A stretch of DNA of 64,000 nucleotides from assembly GCA_030323885.1 (NCBI GenBank), contig CM059188.1, positions 117,279,974 to 117,343,973 on the forward strand, read 5' to 3'. The notes under the pieces were generated by a model, which was given only the letters and a program-made list of their open reading frames with translations, was not told where the DNA came from and did no database searches. The stretch comes from Branchipolynoe longqiensis. Its lineage: Eukaryota > Annelida > Polychaeta > Phyllodocida > Polynoidae. Positions 63,963-64,000 of the stretch are shown here, one piece after another (within the stretch, counting starts at the first letter, position 1; each line of letters begins with the position of its first letter). The position numbers and the translations under genes are program-made.

Positions 63963-64000
63963 GTTTGTTTGTTTGTTTGTTTGTTGTTGTTTTACGTCCT
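63963..64000 (-). mobile_element. SINE-A 3' end, cut by window edge
   Basis: 'tttgtttgttgttgttttac' + 'gtcct' is the complement of the SINE-A tail. Confidence 0.8.

Overview
The window is non-coding-rich eukaryotic DNA, almost certainly from a lophotrochozoan invertebrate (mollusc or brachiopod). The evidence is the absence of dense ORFs, three abundant tRNA-derived SINE families (one of a type familiar from mollusc genomes), LINE 3' fragments, many short inverted-repeat transposons and very large simple-sequence arrays. The species cannot be fixed from the sequence. A 492-base run of N at 36152-36643 marks a scaffold gap.

The only convincing host-type protein-coding gene is on the minus strand at 6222-6824. 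It encodes a ~200-residue cytidine deaminase of the AID/APOBEC-like superfamily, with intact zinc-binding and catalytic residues (HAE and PCxxC), an AID-like spacing between them and an AID-like loop 7. It lies in one uninterrupted exon between SINE-A pieces and minisatellites. Its last ~60 coding bases including the stop codon are tandemly duplicated just downstream. The only other recognisable proteins are two broken LINE reverse-transcriptase C-termini (about 9.85-10.2 kb and 31.46-31.97 kb).

Layout: 0-6 kb, MITEs, a hexamer-rich inverted-repeat element, a ~190-bp satellite split by two insertions, and SINEs. 6-7.7 kb, the deaminase gene and a TG-rich minisatellite. 8-11.9 kb, SINEs, a LINE and MITEs. 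12-19.3 kb, an almost continuous block of tandem arrays (CTCTGC hexamer, 65-bp, 47-bp, a CCGG-rich foldback element, a 9-bp TTAGTGATG array, a 1.25-kb polypyrimidine tract). 20-29 kb, SINEs, two composite inverted-repeat elements, G-rich runs, and a SINE that holds both a MITE and an internally amplified minisatellite. 30-36 kb, mariner-like MITE, RTE-like LINE, purine and CA tracts and a 9-bp array. 36-53 kb, gap, then nested layers of a TTAA-tipped MITE hosting SINEs, LINE tails and other MITEs. 53.7-55.4 kb, two GC-rich CCAAT-box segments that are the best promoter-like sequence here. 55-64 kb, SINEs, four copies of a MITE with 9-bp target duplications, and microsatellites.

Names used below are local labels: SINE-A, SINE-B, SINE-C; M1 (TTAA-tipped MITE); M2 (9-bp-duplication MITE); M3 (mariner-like MITE); M4 (CAGTAAAACC-ended MITE); FB (foldback elements); HX (hexamer element); LINE-1 (the family at 9.3-10.2 kb). 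No operon-like organisation is present.
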